A stretch of 33,712 bases of DNA, from assembly GCA_002335845.1 (NCBI GenBank), contig DDCV01000094.1:1144-34855 (forward strand). The letters run 5' to 3'. Positions 9,361 to 15,817 of this stretch are shown in pieces. Origin of the DNA: Rickettsiales bacterium UBA1997. GTDB lineage: Bacteria; Pseudomonadota; Alphaproteobacteria; Rickettsiales; UBA1997. The notes under the pieces are model-generated. The model made no database searches, was not told the origin of the DNA, and saw only the letters and a list, made by a program, of their open reading frames with translations. Made by a program: the position numbers and the translations under genes. Within the stretch, counting starts at the first letter, position 1. Every line of letters begins with the position of its first letter.

Positions 9361-9957
9361 ATGCAGAGTAAATTGCTAGTTTTGAGATTAAAATGGTATA
9401 AGAAATTCGGTAAAATAGTATTTTCACTTGGCTTTTTTCTTTATTTACTATTTTTTGTCACTGAGATCACTGGGCACTCTGAGCAATATGCCAACGCTTC
9501 TCAAGTTAATAATGCACCTTTGGTAAGTAATCCTAGTCAAGAAATATATGGAGTTGCCAAAGTTATTGACGGAGATTCACTTTATGTTGATAAAAAAGAG
9601 GTTAGGCTGCTAGATATTGATGCCCCAGAATATAAGCAAGAATGCTTTGATAAAAACAATAAACCATATAGATGCGGCATTGTTAGCAGTAAATTTTTAA
9701 GAAAATTTATTCAAAATAAAAATATTACCTGCAAATATAATCAAAAAGATCGTTATAATCGGCTTTTAGCTAGATGCTATATGGAATCTATTTCTATTAA
9801 TGAAAAGATGATTTTAAGTGGCATGGCAGTGATATATGATTTATCACAGGCATATGATAAAATAATATCATTAGAAAAAGAGGCTAAGGCCACTAAATTA
9901 GGGATATGGCAGGGTCATTTTCAGTTACCAAAAGACTATCGCAAATCATTAAAGTGA
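9361..9957 (+). CDS. Membrane-anchored thermonuclease-like (SNase) nuclease
   Basis: A 198-residue protein with one N-terminal hydrophobic segment (about residues 18-37) and a staphylococcal-nuclease fold from about residue 62. Visible motifs are V-I-D-G-D-S-L-Y-V, V-R-L-L-D-I-D-A-P-E, and K-D-R-Y-N-R-L-L-A-R, which supply the acidic calcium ligands and the two arginines of the SNase active site. It likely cleaves DNA or RNA in the periplasm, tethered to the membrane or released by signal peptidase. Four cysteines (in Q-E-C, R-C-G, T-C-K and R-C-Y) could form disulfides, as expected outside the cytoplasm. The start is the first ATG in frame. It follows ilvE by 56 bases and may share its transcript. 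Confidence 0.88.
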   Translation: MQSKLLVLRLKWYKKFGKIVFSLGFFLYLLFFVTEITGHSEQYANASQVNNAPLVSNPSQEIYGVAKVIDGDSLYVDKKEVRLLDIDAPEYKQECFDKNNKPYRCGIVSSKFLRKFIQNKNITCKYNQKDRYNRLLARCYMESISINEKMILSGMAVIYDLSQAYDKIISLEKEAKATKLGIWQGHFQLPKDYRKSLK

Positions 9958-10079
9958 TTCAAATTTACACTAATTTAGTCAAAAATAGAATTAATTTAAC
10001 AAAAATAGAAAAAAGGTTTTATTTAATTATAAAAATTCAGTAGAATGATGAGGTGATTATAACTGAATAAATAACATTT

Positions 10080-10538
10080 GTGACTACAAGAGACTTTAGA
10101 TCACTTGGAACTATTACATTGGATGCGCGAAATTTTCTTAAAGCGCATCCAGCCTTAGTTCATGATATTGCTGGTTATTCACTAGCTCATATTTTATATT
10201 CTCATGTTAGAATTTCGCGCTTAACAAGGCCAAATCGCAGACAGCTACGCAAATTACGCAATAGAAGAAGAAGGTGGTTTGTTGATAATATAATTATGCA
10301 TCATAAAAGAATACATGATCGCAATCGTGAGATGACTATTCAAAAAGCTAGACAAAGAATATTGGAGCGTGAAAAGGAGAGGCAAAAAGGACATAGAGCT
10401 AGAAAAAAAGAATTGGTCGATACCAGGTTTCAGTGGCGAAATGCTGTATTAATTAAAGAGAGAGGTGCTGAGATTAGGGGTCGTATAGATGCGCGTAAAT
10501 CAAGAGCTAAAAGCAGATGGGCTACTTTATATGGTTAA
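10080..10538 (+). CDS. Unrecognised very basic protein (152 residues)
   Basis: I do not recognise this protein. It starts at a GTG; the in-frame codons upstream run into a stop at 10068-10070, so no longer form exists. Arginine and lysine together make up more than a quarter of residues, with runs such as R-R-R-R near residue 65 and long charged helical-looking stretches in the C-terminal half. There is no signal peptide or membrane segment. Such composition suits RNA or DNA binding, but no named fold was identified. It sits between a nuclease gene and an insertion sequence whose left end begins 7 bases after its stop; the stop itself lies before the insertion, so the frame appears uninterrupted. 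It could be an orphan or a decayed mobile gene. Confidence 0.55.
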   Translation: MTTRDFRSLGTITLDARNFLKAHPALVHDIAGYSLAHILYSHVRISRLTRPNRRQLRKLRNRRRRWFVDNIIMHHKRIHDRNREMTIQKARQRILEREKERQKGHRARKKELVDTRFQWRNAVLIKERGAEIRGRIDARKSRAKSRWATLYG

Positions 10539-10576
10539 ACCGAACTGATGTGTCAACCTTTTTTCGGACAGTTATC

Positions 10577-11410
10577 TTAAGCAAAATTCAAAGATTTCTT
10601 TAAATATTTGTTCTGTTTTTCAAATTCCACCGGAGCCAAATAATTATTAGCAGAGTGAATTCTGATTCTGTTGTAAAAAACCTCAATATATTCAAATATT
10701 ACATTTTTTGCCTCCTGTTGATTTTCAAATTGATAATGATTAGTTAATTCTGTTTTTAGAGTGTGGAAAAAAGATTCTGCCACGACGCTATCCCAGCAAT
10801 CACCTTTTCTACTCATGCTTTGAGTAATTTTGTGGTCTTTAAGAATTGACCTGTGAGACTGCGAAGCATATTGGCTGCCTCTGTCAGTATGCCAAATTAA
10901 TCCTTTTTTAGGTTTTCTTTGGAAGAGAGCCATTGTTAAAGCATCATTTACAAGTTTTGATCTCATATTATCAGCCATAGACCAGCCAACAATTTGTCTT
11001 GAATAAAGATCAATTACGGTTGCTAAATATAACCAACCTTTTTTGGTAGGAATATAAGTAATATCTCCAACCCAATACTTATCAGGTTGAGTAACATTAA
11101 ATTCTCTATTTAATAAATTAGGCGAAATTGGTTTATCGTGCTTTGAATCGGTTGTAACTTTAAATTTACGCTTTGTTTTGCAAGAAAGATTCGCATTTGC
11201 CATTAATTTACCAATTCTATTGCGACTAATAAATACACTTTTTTGAGTTAATATTTTGGCAATTCTGCGAGTTCCATAAACATTACGATTTTGAAGAAAT
11301 ATTTCTATGATCATTTCTGTTAATTCTTTATTTTCTTTATCCCTATTGCTAATCGGACGATTTAACCAATTATAATAACCACTACGTGAAACTTTCATAA
11401 AATTACACAA
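10577..11410 (-). CDS. IS3-family transposase OrfB (DDE catalytic part)
   Basis: The integrase-like catalytic part of the transposase. An HTH_21-type region precedes the rve domain, which carries D116 (W-V-G-D-I-T-Y), D176 (W-H-T-D-R-G-S-Q) and E212 (A-E-S-F-F) with the DD(35)E spacing of IS3 elements. Coordinates are for a stand-alone frame from a TTG, but that frame is open further upstream and overlaps orfA. The functional product is therefore expected to be an OrfAB fusion made by -1 frameshifting at 11491-11497, and the TTG is probably not used. Internal motifs such as Y-G-T-R-R-I and the C-terminal Y-N-x-x-R-x-H are normal for the family. Confidence 0.93.
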   Translation of the reverse strand: MCNFMKVSRSGYYNWLNRPISNRDKENKELTEMIIEIFLQNRNVYGTRRIAKILTQKSVFISRNRIGKLMANANLSCKTKRKFKVTTDSKHDKPISPNLLNREFNVTQPDKYWVGDITYIPTKKGWLYLATVIDLYSRQIVGWSMADNMRSKLVNDALTMALFQRKPKKGLIWHTDRGSQYASQSHRSILKDHKITQSMSRKGDCWDSVVAESFFHTLKTELTNHYQFENQQEAKNVIFEYIEVFYNRIRIHSANNYLAPVEFEKQNKYLKKSLNFA

Positions 11411-11457
11411 AGTTGAAATAGAAAAATCGTCCTTATTATCATTTATCCACGCGTACC

Positions 11458-11754
11458 TTAATGAGATTCTTTGGCAAAGTACGCGGCCGCCTTTTTTAAT
11501 AAATCCCTCTCTTGCCTAACTATTGAGAGTTCCCTCCTAAGTCGCGCCACTTCTTCAAAATGGCATTCACTATTTTTTGTCATATTGCTAGATTCTTTAG
11601 AATTTGATTGATTACTAACCCAAGTGTGTAAAGTATTAACTTTAACACCTAAATCTCTAGCAGTTTGTGAAATTGGTTGATTTGATTCTAATGCTAATTT
11701 TGCAGATGAAGCTCTAAATTCAGCAGAATAGTTATTTTTTTGTTGCTTGGACAT
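11458..11754 (-). CDS. IS3-family transposase OrfA (HTH and leucine zipper)
   Basis: A 98-residue HTH_Tnp_1 protein that binds the IS ends. The helix-turn-helix covers about residues 8-50 (A-E-F-R-A-S-S-A-K-L-A and T-A-R-D-L-G-V-K-V-N-T-L-H-T-W-V). A leucine-zipper-like coiled coil follows near residues 68-88, ending in the family-typical L-L-K-K-A-A-A-Y-F-A-K-E. The slippery heptamer lies under L-L-K-K. Alone, OrfA normally acts as a DNA-binding repressor of transposition; fused to OrfB it targets the transposase to the ends. Confidence 0.92.
   Translation of the reverse strand: MSKQQKNNYSAEFRASSAKLALESNQPISQTARDLGVKVNTLHTWVSNQSNSKESSNMTKNSECHFEEVARLRRELSIVRQERDLLKKAAAYFAKESH
11491..11497 (-). 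other. Programmed -1 frameshift site (A6G) in the IS transposase
   Basis: On the minus strand the heptamer AAAAAAG lies in the orfA codons for K-K. A slip of -1 there enters the orfB frame, which stays open through G-G-R-V-L-C-Q-R and on into the OrfB sequence. The palindromic GCGGCCGC directly downstream could support a stimulatory stem. A6G slippage is well established for IS150/IS911-type elements. Confidence 0.75.
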
Positions 11755-11988
11755 TGGCTTGATTATTTATTGTTAAAATACGATTCTTAACTGTCCGAAA
11801 TATCGTAGCCACATCACTTTTGCATTTAATATCGGTTAAAGACATAATGTAATATTTATGAGGATTTATGCCCCCTTATTTTGTGTGTGTCAATGAATTT
11901 TAGTGGATTTTATTAGACTCTAATTCTGATATGAGGCTTGATTTGACTGGCTTTGATGGACTCTATAAGATTTTATTAATCTATAAAA

Positions 11989-12074
11989 TGGTGGAGAGGG
12001 CAGGATTCGAACCTGCGTACGCTAACGCGGGCAGATTTACAGTCTGCTGCCATTGACCGCTCGGCCACCTCTCC
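11989..12074 (-). tRNA. tRNA-Tyr (GTA anticodon)
   Basis: A class II tRNA of 86 nt including an encoded CCA (complement of 11989-11991). The acceptor stem pairs GGAGAGG with CCTCTCC with an A discriminator; the D-arm region GTGGCCGAGCGG, the anticodon GTA (complement of 12038-12040) inside CAGACTGTAAATCTG, a long variable arm, and the T-arm GGTTCGAATCC are all present. It decodes UAU and UAC. A GTA tRNA-Tyr is also the natural substrate of the queuosine pathway represented here by queA and queF. Confidence 0.97.
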
Positions 12075-12103
12075 ATTTGGGAAAAACGATTGTAAAAATC
12101 GAT

Positions 12104-12132
12104 TAATAAAAAACAAGTAGCTATTAAGTCAA
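12104..12132 (-). promoter_or_regulatory. Possible sigma-70 promoter of tRNA-Tyr
   Basis: On the minus strand TTGACT (complement of 12127-12132) is followed after 17 bases by TTATTA (complement of 12104-12109). This would place the transcription start about 20-25 bases before the tRNA. The -35 is good and the -10 is weak. Confidence 0.42.
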
Positions 12133-12241
12133 ATTATAAAGGTTTTGTGATTGTAAAAACCTAAAATATTTTTATCATCAGATGTAGATATAATAATAAA
12201 AACATCTTTAAAATATGTTAGTATTTAATAAATTTTGGCTT

Positions 12242-12403
12242 TATTAACCCGCGCACTAACTAGTTAATTTTTAACTGCAGTATTTTCCTTCTCGAAACTC
12301 TTGTTGAAAAGCAAAGTAGCAGTGAGTACTGCGGCTTTCAACAAGATCTTCAAGAAAAAAATCTTTCTGTTAAAAGGTAAACTAGTTAGTGCACGGGTTA
12401 ATA
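12242..12403. repeat. MITE-like palindromic element, copy A (162 bp)
   Basis: An intergenic element with nearly perfect terminal inverted repeats. The left end is TATTAACCCGCGCACTAACT, continuing to AGTT at 12265; the right end is its complement with one mismatch. Each end is bordered by TA, so a TA target duplication around a repeat starting TTAACCC is possible. The centre contains a second inverted repeat (TTGTTGAAA near 12301 with TTTCAACAA near 12336). It shares its ends and flanking inner arms with the shorter copy at 19117-19215. No reading frame is inside. Confidence 0.85.
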
Positions 12404-12416
12404 TTTTTTGCTTTTA

Positions 12417-12447
12417 AAGCTCATAAAGCCTTAAACCTTATGAGCTT
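12417..12447. terminator. Perfect 10-bp hairpin downstream of the small lipoprotein gene
   Basis: Arms AAGCTCATAA (12417-12426) and TTATGAGCTT (12438-12447) with an 11-base loop. It lies 31 bases beyond the stop of the minus-strand lipoprotein gene. No T-run follows directly on the minus strand, so it may stabilise an mRNA end rather than terminate strongly. Confidence 0.4.
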
Positions 12448-12478
12448 AACTCAGTGAGGCAGCCTTAAAATACAAGAT

Positions 12479-12808
12479 CTACACAACATCCCAGTCATTA
12501 ATATAGGTGCATTGCTCAAATCCGTCCCACCAACCAGTGTTGTAATCAATATTTCTTTTCATACGGCTATAGCTATATTGCGCTTCTATAGTATCGCCAA
12601 TCATCCCCTTGGTAACGGCATTCCAGGCTACAGAACAGCCATCTTTAAATCCTTTGCCATATTCAGTATCTGCAGGTGGAAAATTTCTAATACCCACGGC
12701 TGGCCTAGGCTTTATACCCCAATTCCAACTCGATGGCATCGGGTCCCAAATCGCCGAGCATGAGCTTAGAGATATTATAATTACTAAATTTTGTACTATT
12801 TTTATCAT
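12479..12808 (-). CDS. Small lipoprotein of the two-cysteine W-x-x-G family (member 1)
   Basis: A 109-residue predicted lipoprotein with a short signal ending in S-L-S-S-C (C17). I know no named family for it. The mature part contains Y-G-K-G-F-K-D-G-C (C58) and, 42 residues later, Y-N-T-G-W-W-D-G-F-E-Q-C (C100). The same paired motif occurs in the proteins at 17442-17807 and 17791-18159, so the three are paralogs. Each half carries one cysteine, suggesting one intramolecular disulfide in the periplasm (inference). The gene stands alone on the minus strand between the palindromic element and ygfZ. Confidence 0.72.
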   Translation of the reverse strand: MIKIVQNLVIIISLSSCSAIWDPMPSSWNWGIKPRPAVGIRNFPPADTEYGKGFKDGCSVAWNAVTKGMIGDTIEAQYSYSRMKRNIDYNTGWWDGFEQCTYINDWDVV

Positions 12809-12977
12809 TTTTTGACATCAAGGATAATGACATTATAGAATGGTAATTCCATTTTTTAAATTTAGCAAAAATTGAATTTTATCTTATTTTTTGCTTTAAA
12901 ATTAAAGATTGGAATTAGCATAATATCATTAGACATTGGACACTATTAACTAATAATGATAAAATCATATTACATTT

Positions 12978-13874
12978 TTGAAATTAACTCAAGATAATTT
13001 TTTATTTATGGAAAAAGTTTGGCTTTATGATCGTCAAATCATAGAAATATCTGGTCAAGATCGCTATATATTTTTGCAAGGACTTGTAACAAATGATGTT
13101 TTTCAAATTAAGAGCACAAATAATGCAATATATAGCGCCATGCTAAGTCCAAAAGGGCGCTTTTTTTATGATTTTTTTATTTTTGAAAATAATAATTCAA
13201 TATATATTGATTGCTACCAATCTCGAGCTGAAGAAGTAGCTAGAAAACTCAACTTATATAAGTTGAGGTCGGATATTAAGGTTGTATTAAATGATAAAAT
13301 ATTCGTATTTTGGCTAAAAGAGCAAGAAAGATCTATTGATATTGACAACAATAATCTTATTTTTGCTGACCCAAGATCAAGAAAAATGGGTCACCGCCTA
13401 TATTGCATTGACGACAAAGAATATCATAAAAATTCAATGCCATACCATAAAATGCGCATCATGAATAAAATTCCTGAAAGTGAATATGATTTAACTTATG
13501 ATAAATCGCTAATTTTAGAGTTTGGATTTGATAATTTAAATGCTATAAATTATGAGAAAGGATGCTATATGGGCCAAGAGCTAACGGCAAGAACTCACCA
13601 CACTGGGCAAGTTAGAAAAAGAATTCATACTATTGAAATTAACGACTGTGATAAAGTTTTTTCTAATCAGGAGTTAAAACAAGTTGCAAATCAAACCAAT
13701 CTATTAAAAAACACCAATATAACCTATAGTGATAAATCTTCTGGTTTGCTTTTGTCGGCTGTTATTGATAACAACAAAATGCTGGCTTTAGCCTTAATCA
13801 GAGATTTGGGTGACGAAATAAAAGCAGGCTTTAATGGACTTAAAATCAATAATTACCCACTAAAAATTTTATAA
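12978..13874 (+). CDS. ygfZ: YgfZ/IbaG57-type folate-binding Fe-S maturation protein
   Basis: A member of the YgfZ/GcvT-like family that supports repair or assembly of certain Fe-S enzymes, with tetrahydrofolate. The diagnostic K-G-C-Y-M-G-Q-E motif is present, with the conserved cysteine at residue 196 counted from the TTG start. The N-terminal F-L-Q-G-L-V-T-N-D-V is also typical. The 298-residue form starts at TTG 12978; an ATG at 13008 (288 residues, M-E-K-V-W-L-Y) fits the usual N-terminus of the family and may be the true start. The TSUP gene follows with only one intervening base, implying co-transcription. Confidence 0.9.
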   Translation: MKLTQDNFLFMEKVWLYDRQIIEISGQDRYIFLQGLVTNDVFQIKSTNNAIYSAMLSPKGRFFYDFFIFENNNSIYIDCYQSRAEEVARKLNLYKLRSDIKVVLNDKIFVFWLKEQERSIDIDNNNLIFADPRSRKMGHRLYCIDDKEYHKNSMPYHKMRIMNKIPESEYDLTYDKSLILEFGFDNLNAINYEKGCYMGQELTARTHHTGQVRKRIHTIEINDCDKVFSNQELKQVANQTNLLKNTNITYSDKSSGLLLSAVIDNNKMLALALIRDLGDEIKAGFNGLKINNYPLKIL

Positions 13875-13875
13875 A

Positions 13876-14802
13876 ATGCAGATTTATCTTCCTGTAGCTG
13901 AAATTCCAATAAATATAATCGTTATTTTGATATTTGGCTTAATGACAGGCTTTATCGCTGGAATGTTTGGTATTGGTGGTGGGTTTTTGGCAACGCCATT
14001 ATTAATTTTTGTTGGCATTCCTCCGGCAATAGCAGTTGCCACCTCAACGAATCAAATTATTGCCTCTTCTACTTCTGGATTATTGGTGCATTTGCGCAAA
14101 GGCAATGTTGATATCAAAATGGGCTTGGTATTAGTATGTGGCGGGTTTGTTGGGTCATTTTTTGGTATGTTTATTTTTAAGGCTTTGCAAAAAACTGGTC
14201 AAATTGACATTGCAGTTTCAATAATATATGTCGTATTTCTTGGTGCAATTGGCATAAATATGATGATTAGTAGCATCAAGGAGCTTTTACAAAAAAAATA
14301 TGGCATTACCTGGGAAAAAAAGAAAGATAGTAGAATAACCAAATTTATTGCTCGTGCCAAAAAATGGCCTCTTCAGGTGAACTTTCCCTGCTCAAAAATA
14401 AAAGTTAGTATTTTTGTGCCCTTGATTCTTAGTATGTTAATTGGTGTCTTGGTGTCTTTAATGGGAATTGGAGGTGGATTTTTAATGATTCCAGCAATGA
14501 TTTCAATTCTAAAAATGCGCCCACAAGTAGTAATCGGCACTTCTTTATTTCAAATAATTTTTATTGCCGCTAATGCAACATTTTTGCAAGCCTTAAGTAA
14601 TAATCTTGATATTGTTTTAGCTATTTTTATGATATTTACTTCGGCAATTGGATCGCAAATTGGCACCAAAACTAGCTACAAAATAGACTCGGAAAGCCTC
14701 AGATCCTTTCTTGCTTTACTAATATTAGCAGTTTGTACAAAAATGCTAATATCACTATTTTCAAAGCCAGAGAGCTTGTACGCAATAGAATTCATAAAAT
14801 AA
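13876..14802 (+). CDS. TSUP (TauE/SafE) family membrane exporter
   Basis: A 308-residue inner-membrane protein with about eight hydrophobic segments and two homologous halves. Each half opens with the family motif: G-M-F-G-I-G-G-G-F-L-A-T-P near residue 30 and L-M-G-I-G-G-G-F-L-M-I-P near residue 195. Members move sulfite, organosulfonates or related anions; the substrate here cannot be read from sequence. The stop codon shares a base with the start of the downstream Alph_Pro_TM gene (TAATG), indicating translational coupling, and that pair recurs in alphaproteobacteria, so the two products probably act together. Confidence 0.92.
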   Translation: MQIYLPVAEIPINIIVILIFGLMTGFIAGMFGIGGGFLATPLLIFVGIPPAIAVATSTNQIIASSTSGLLVHLRKGNVDIKMGLVLVCGGFVGSFFGMFIFKALQKTGQIDIAVSIIYVVFLGAIGINMMISSIKELLQKKYGITWEKKKDSRITKFIARAKKWPLQVNFPCSKIKVSIFVPLILSMLIGVLVSLMGIGGGFLMIPAMISILKMRPQVVIGTSLFQIIFIAANATFLQALSNNLDIVLAIFMIFTSAIGSQIGTKTSYKIDSESLRSFLALLILAVCTKMLISLFSKPESLYAIEFIK

Positions 14803-15572
14803 TGACATTGCCAAGATTTGATAAAACTATATTACTATGCCTATTAACAGCGTTATTGACGCTGTTTTTTTCTAAAAAACTCCTAGCTAATCCAATTATT
14901 TCTGGAATATCAGCTAACGAGATAGAAATTGATACTAGTTTTAAAGGGGCAAAAATTCTATTATTTGGCGCCAAAGGCTATGTTGGCAATGTCGTGGTCG
15001 CTGTTAGGGGTCCGAAAAAAGACTTTATAATAACTAAAAAAGACAGGATATTTGGGGTTTGGTATAATGGCAAAAGAGTAAATCTGCGCGATTCATATAG
15101 CTATTATTCTCTTTTTTCTACTTTTAGCGATCAAAAGCTTCCGGAGCAGCTTTTGTCAGACCTTGAGCTAGGCAAAGATAATCTGAGCTTTAATTTTTAT
15201 GGTGATATTGAAAATAAAAATGATAGCGAAGATTTTAAACTCTATTTTATTGATAAATTAGAGCAAGAAAAACTATATTCCACCAATGTCAAGAAGGTGT
15301 CTTTTTTAAATGAAACCTTATTTAAGGTGATGTTAGAATTTCCCAAAACTATATCACGCGGCACTTATTCGGTTGATATATATCTAATTGATGATGGCTC
15401 ATTAATATCATATCAATCAATACCAATTTATGTTAAGCAAACAGGTATCAGCGCTAAAATTTTTGACTTTGCTCATAAGGAGTCTTTTTTATATGCTGTT
15501 TTATCTATATCTATAGCTTTATTTGTTGGTTGGTTTACTAATTTTTGCTTTTGTCGATTTTTTGGTCAATAG
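14802..15572 (+). CDS. Alph_Pro_TM (TIGR02186) membrane-anchored periplasmic protein
   Basis: The start chosen is ATG 14802, which shares its A with the TSUP stop; an upstream in-frame start at 14733 would lie inside the TSUP gene and give no signal peptide at the N-terminus. The resulting 256-residue protein has a signal segment (about residues 9-28), a beta-rich periplasmic body containing A-K-I-L-L-F-G-A and A-V-R-G-P, and one C-terminal transmembrane helix (about residues 228-248). This matches PF09608/TIGR02186, a family of unknown function confined largely to alphaproteobacteria and linked to TSUP genes. It is presumed to assist the exporter on its periplasmic side. Confidence 0.85.
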   Translation: MTLPRFDKTILLCLLTALLTLFFSKKLLANPIISGISANEIEIDTSFKGAKILLFGAKGYVGNVVVAVRGPKKDFIITKKDRIFGVWYNGKRVNLRDSYSYYSLFSTFSDQKLPEQLLSDLELGKDNLSFNFYGDIENKNDSEDFKLYFIDKLEQEKLYSTNVKKVSFLNETLFKVMLEFPKTISRGTYSVDIYLIDDGSLISYQSIPIYVKQTGISAKIFDFAHKESFLYAVLSISIALFVGWFTNFCFCRFFGQ

Positions 15573-15577
15573 TAATG

Positions 15578-15733
15578 CCATTTCCCATCTTTAATACTTC
15601 ATTTAATCAAATTAGTTTTGAGGATAAAATTTAAGCAATAAATCGCCGTATATAGTAATATACATAAGATTTATTGCTTAAATTTTAGACCAAAAATAAG
15701 AAGGTTAAATGTAGTATTAAGGATAGGAAATAG
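15578..15733. repeat. Long imperfect palindrome (156 bp), second type
   Basis: The whole gap after the Alph_Pro_TM gene can fold back on itself. The inner arms are a perfect 19-base pair: 15625-15643, containing AAATTTAAGCAATAAAT, against 15669-15687, with a 25-base loop. The outer arms, 15578-15605 against 15706-15733, match at 24 of 28 positions. The segment between the arms pairs only partly. The sequence is unrelated to the MITE-like pair at 12242 and 19117. It begins 6 bases after a stop codon and could also affect the end of that transcript. Confidence 0.75.
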
Positions 15734-15738
15734 TATAA

Positions 15739-15772
15739 TACCAAGTAACAATCTATAGATTGCTACTTGGTA
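15739..15772. terminator. Near-perfect 34-base palindrome before murJ
   Basis: The sequence TACCAAGTAACAATC followed by its complement around a central TATA forms a self-complementary block with only one non-matching pair. It lies 45 bases before the murJ start and just after the 156-bp palindrome. It could be a terminator for the ygfZ operon (TAAAAAATAC follows on the plus strand) or an operator-like site for murJ; the sequence does not decide. Confidence 0.45.
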
Positions 15773-15817
15773 AAAAATACGTTAATTTGTCGATGACGAC
15801 TTAAAACTAAATAAAAC

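Larger units (their letters stand above)
10546..11816 (-). mobile_element. IS3-family insertion sequence, IS150-like, apparently intact
   Basis: The ends are imperfect inverted repeats. The left end begins TGATGTG and contains TTCGGACAGTTA; the right end, read on the minus strand, begins TGATGTGG and contains the same TTCGGACAGTTA. The termini have the TG...CA form usual for IS3. Inside are orfA and orfB in the standard arrangement with an A6G slippery site. No convincing target-site duplication is visible in the immediate flanks (AAC on the left, CTT on the right), so the insertion may be old or flanked by a later rearrangement. The length of 1271 bp is typical of the family. Both frames are open and the DDE residues are present, so the element may still be active. 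Confidence 0.88.

Noticed and set aside
11446..11454. TTATCCACG, one base from a DnaA box, as a sign of an origin
   Set aside because: It is single, lies inside the IS transposase, and no cluster of boxes or AT-rich unwinding element accompanies it; nor is there a cluster near dnaA.
12242..12403. CRISPR repeats or a tRNA-derived repeat
   Set aside because: There are only inverted, not regularly spaced direct, repeats and no spacers; the element is explained by terminal inverted repeats.
12512..12815. Plus-strand open frames opposite the lipoprotein gene at 12479-12808
   Set aside because: They lack recognisable features, whereas the minus-strand frame has a lipobox and the paralogous cysteine motifs.
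14733..14804. Longer start for the Alph_Pro_TM gene, 23 codons upstream
   Set aside because: It lies wholly inside the TSUP gene and would bury the signal peptide; the ATG at 14802 overlapping the TSUP stop fits better.
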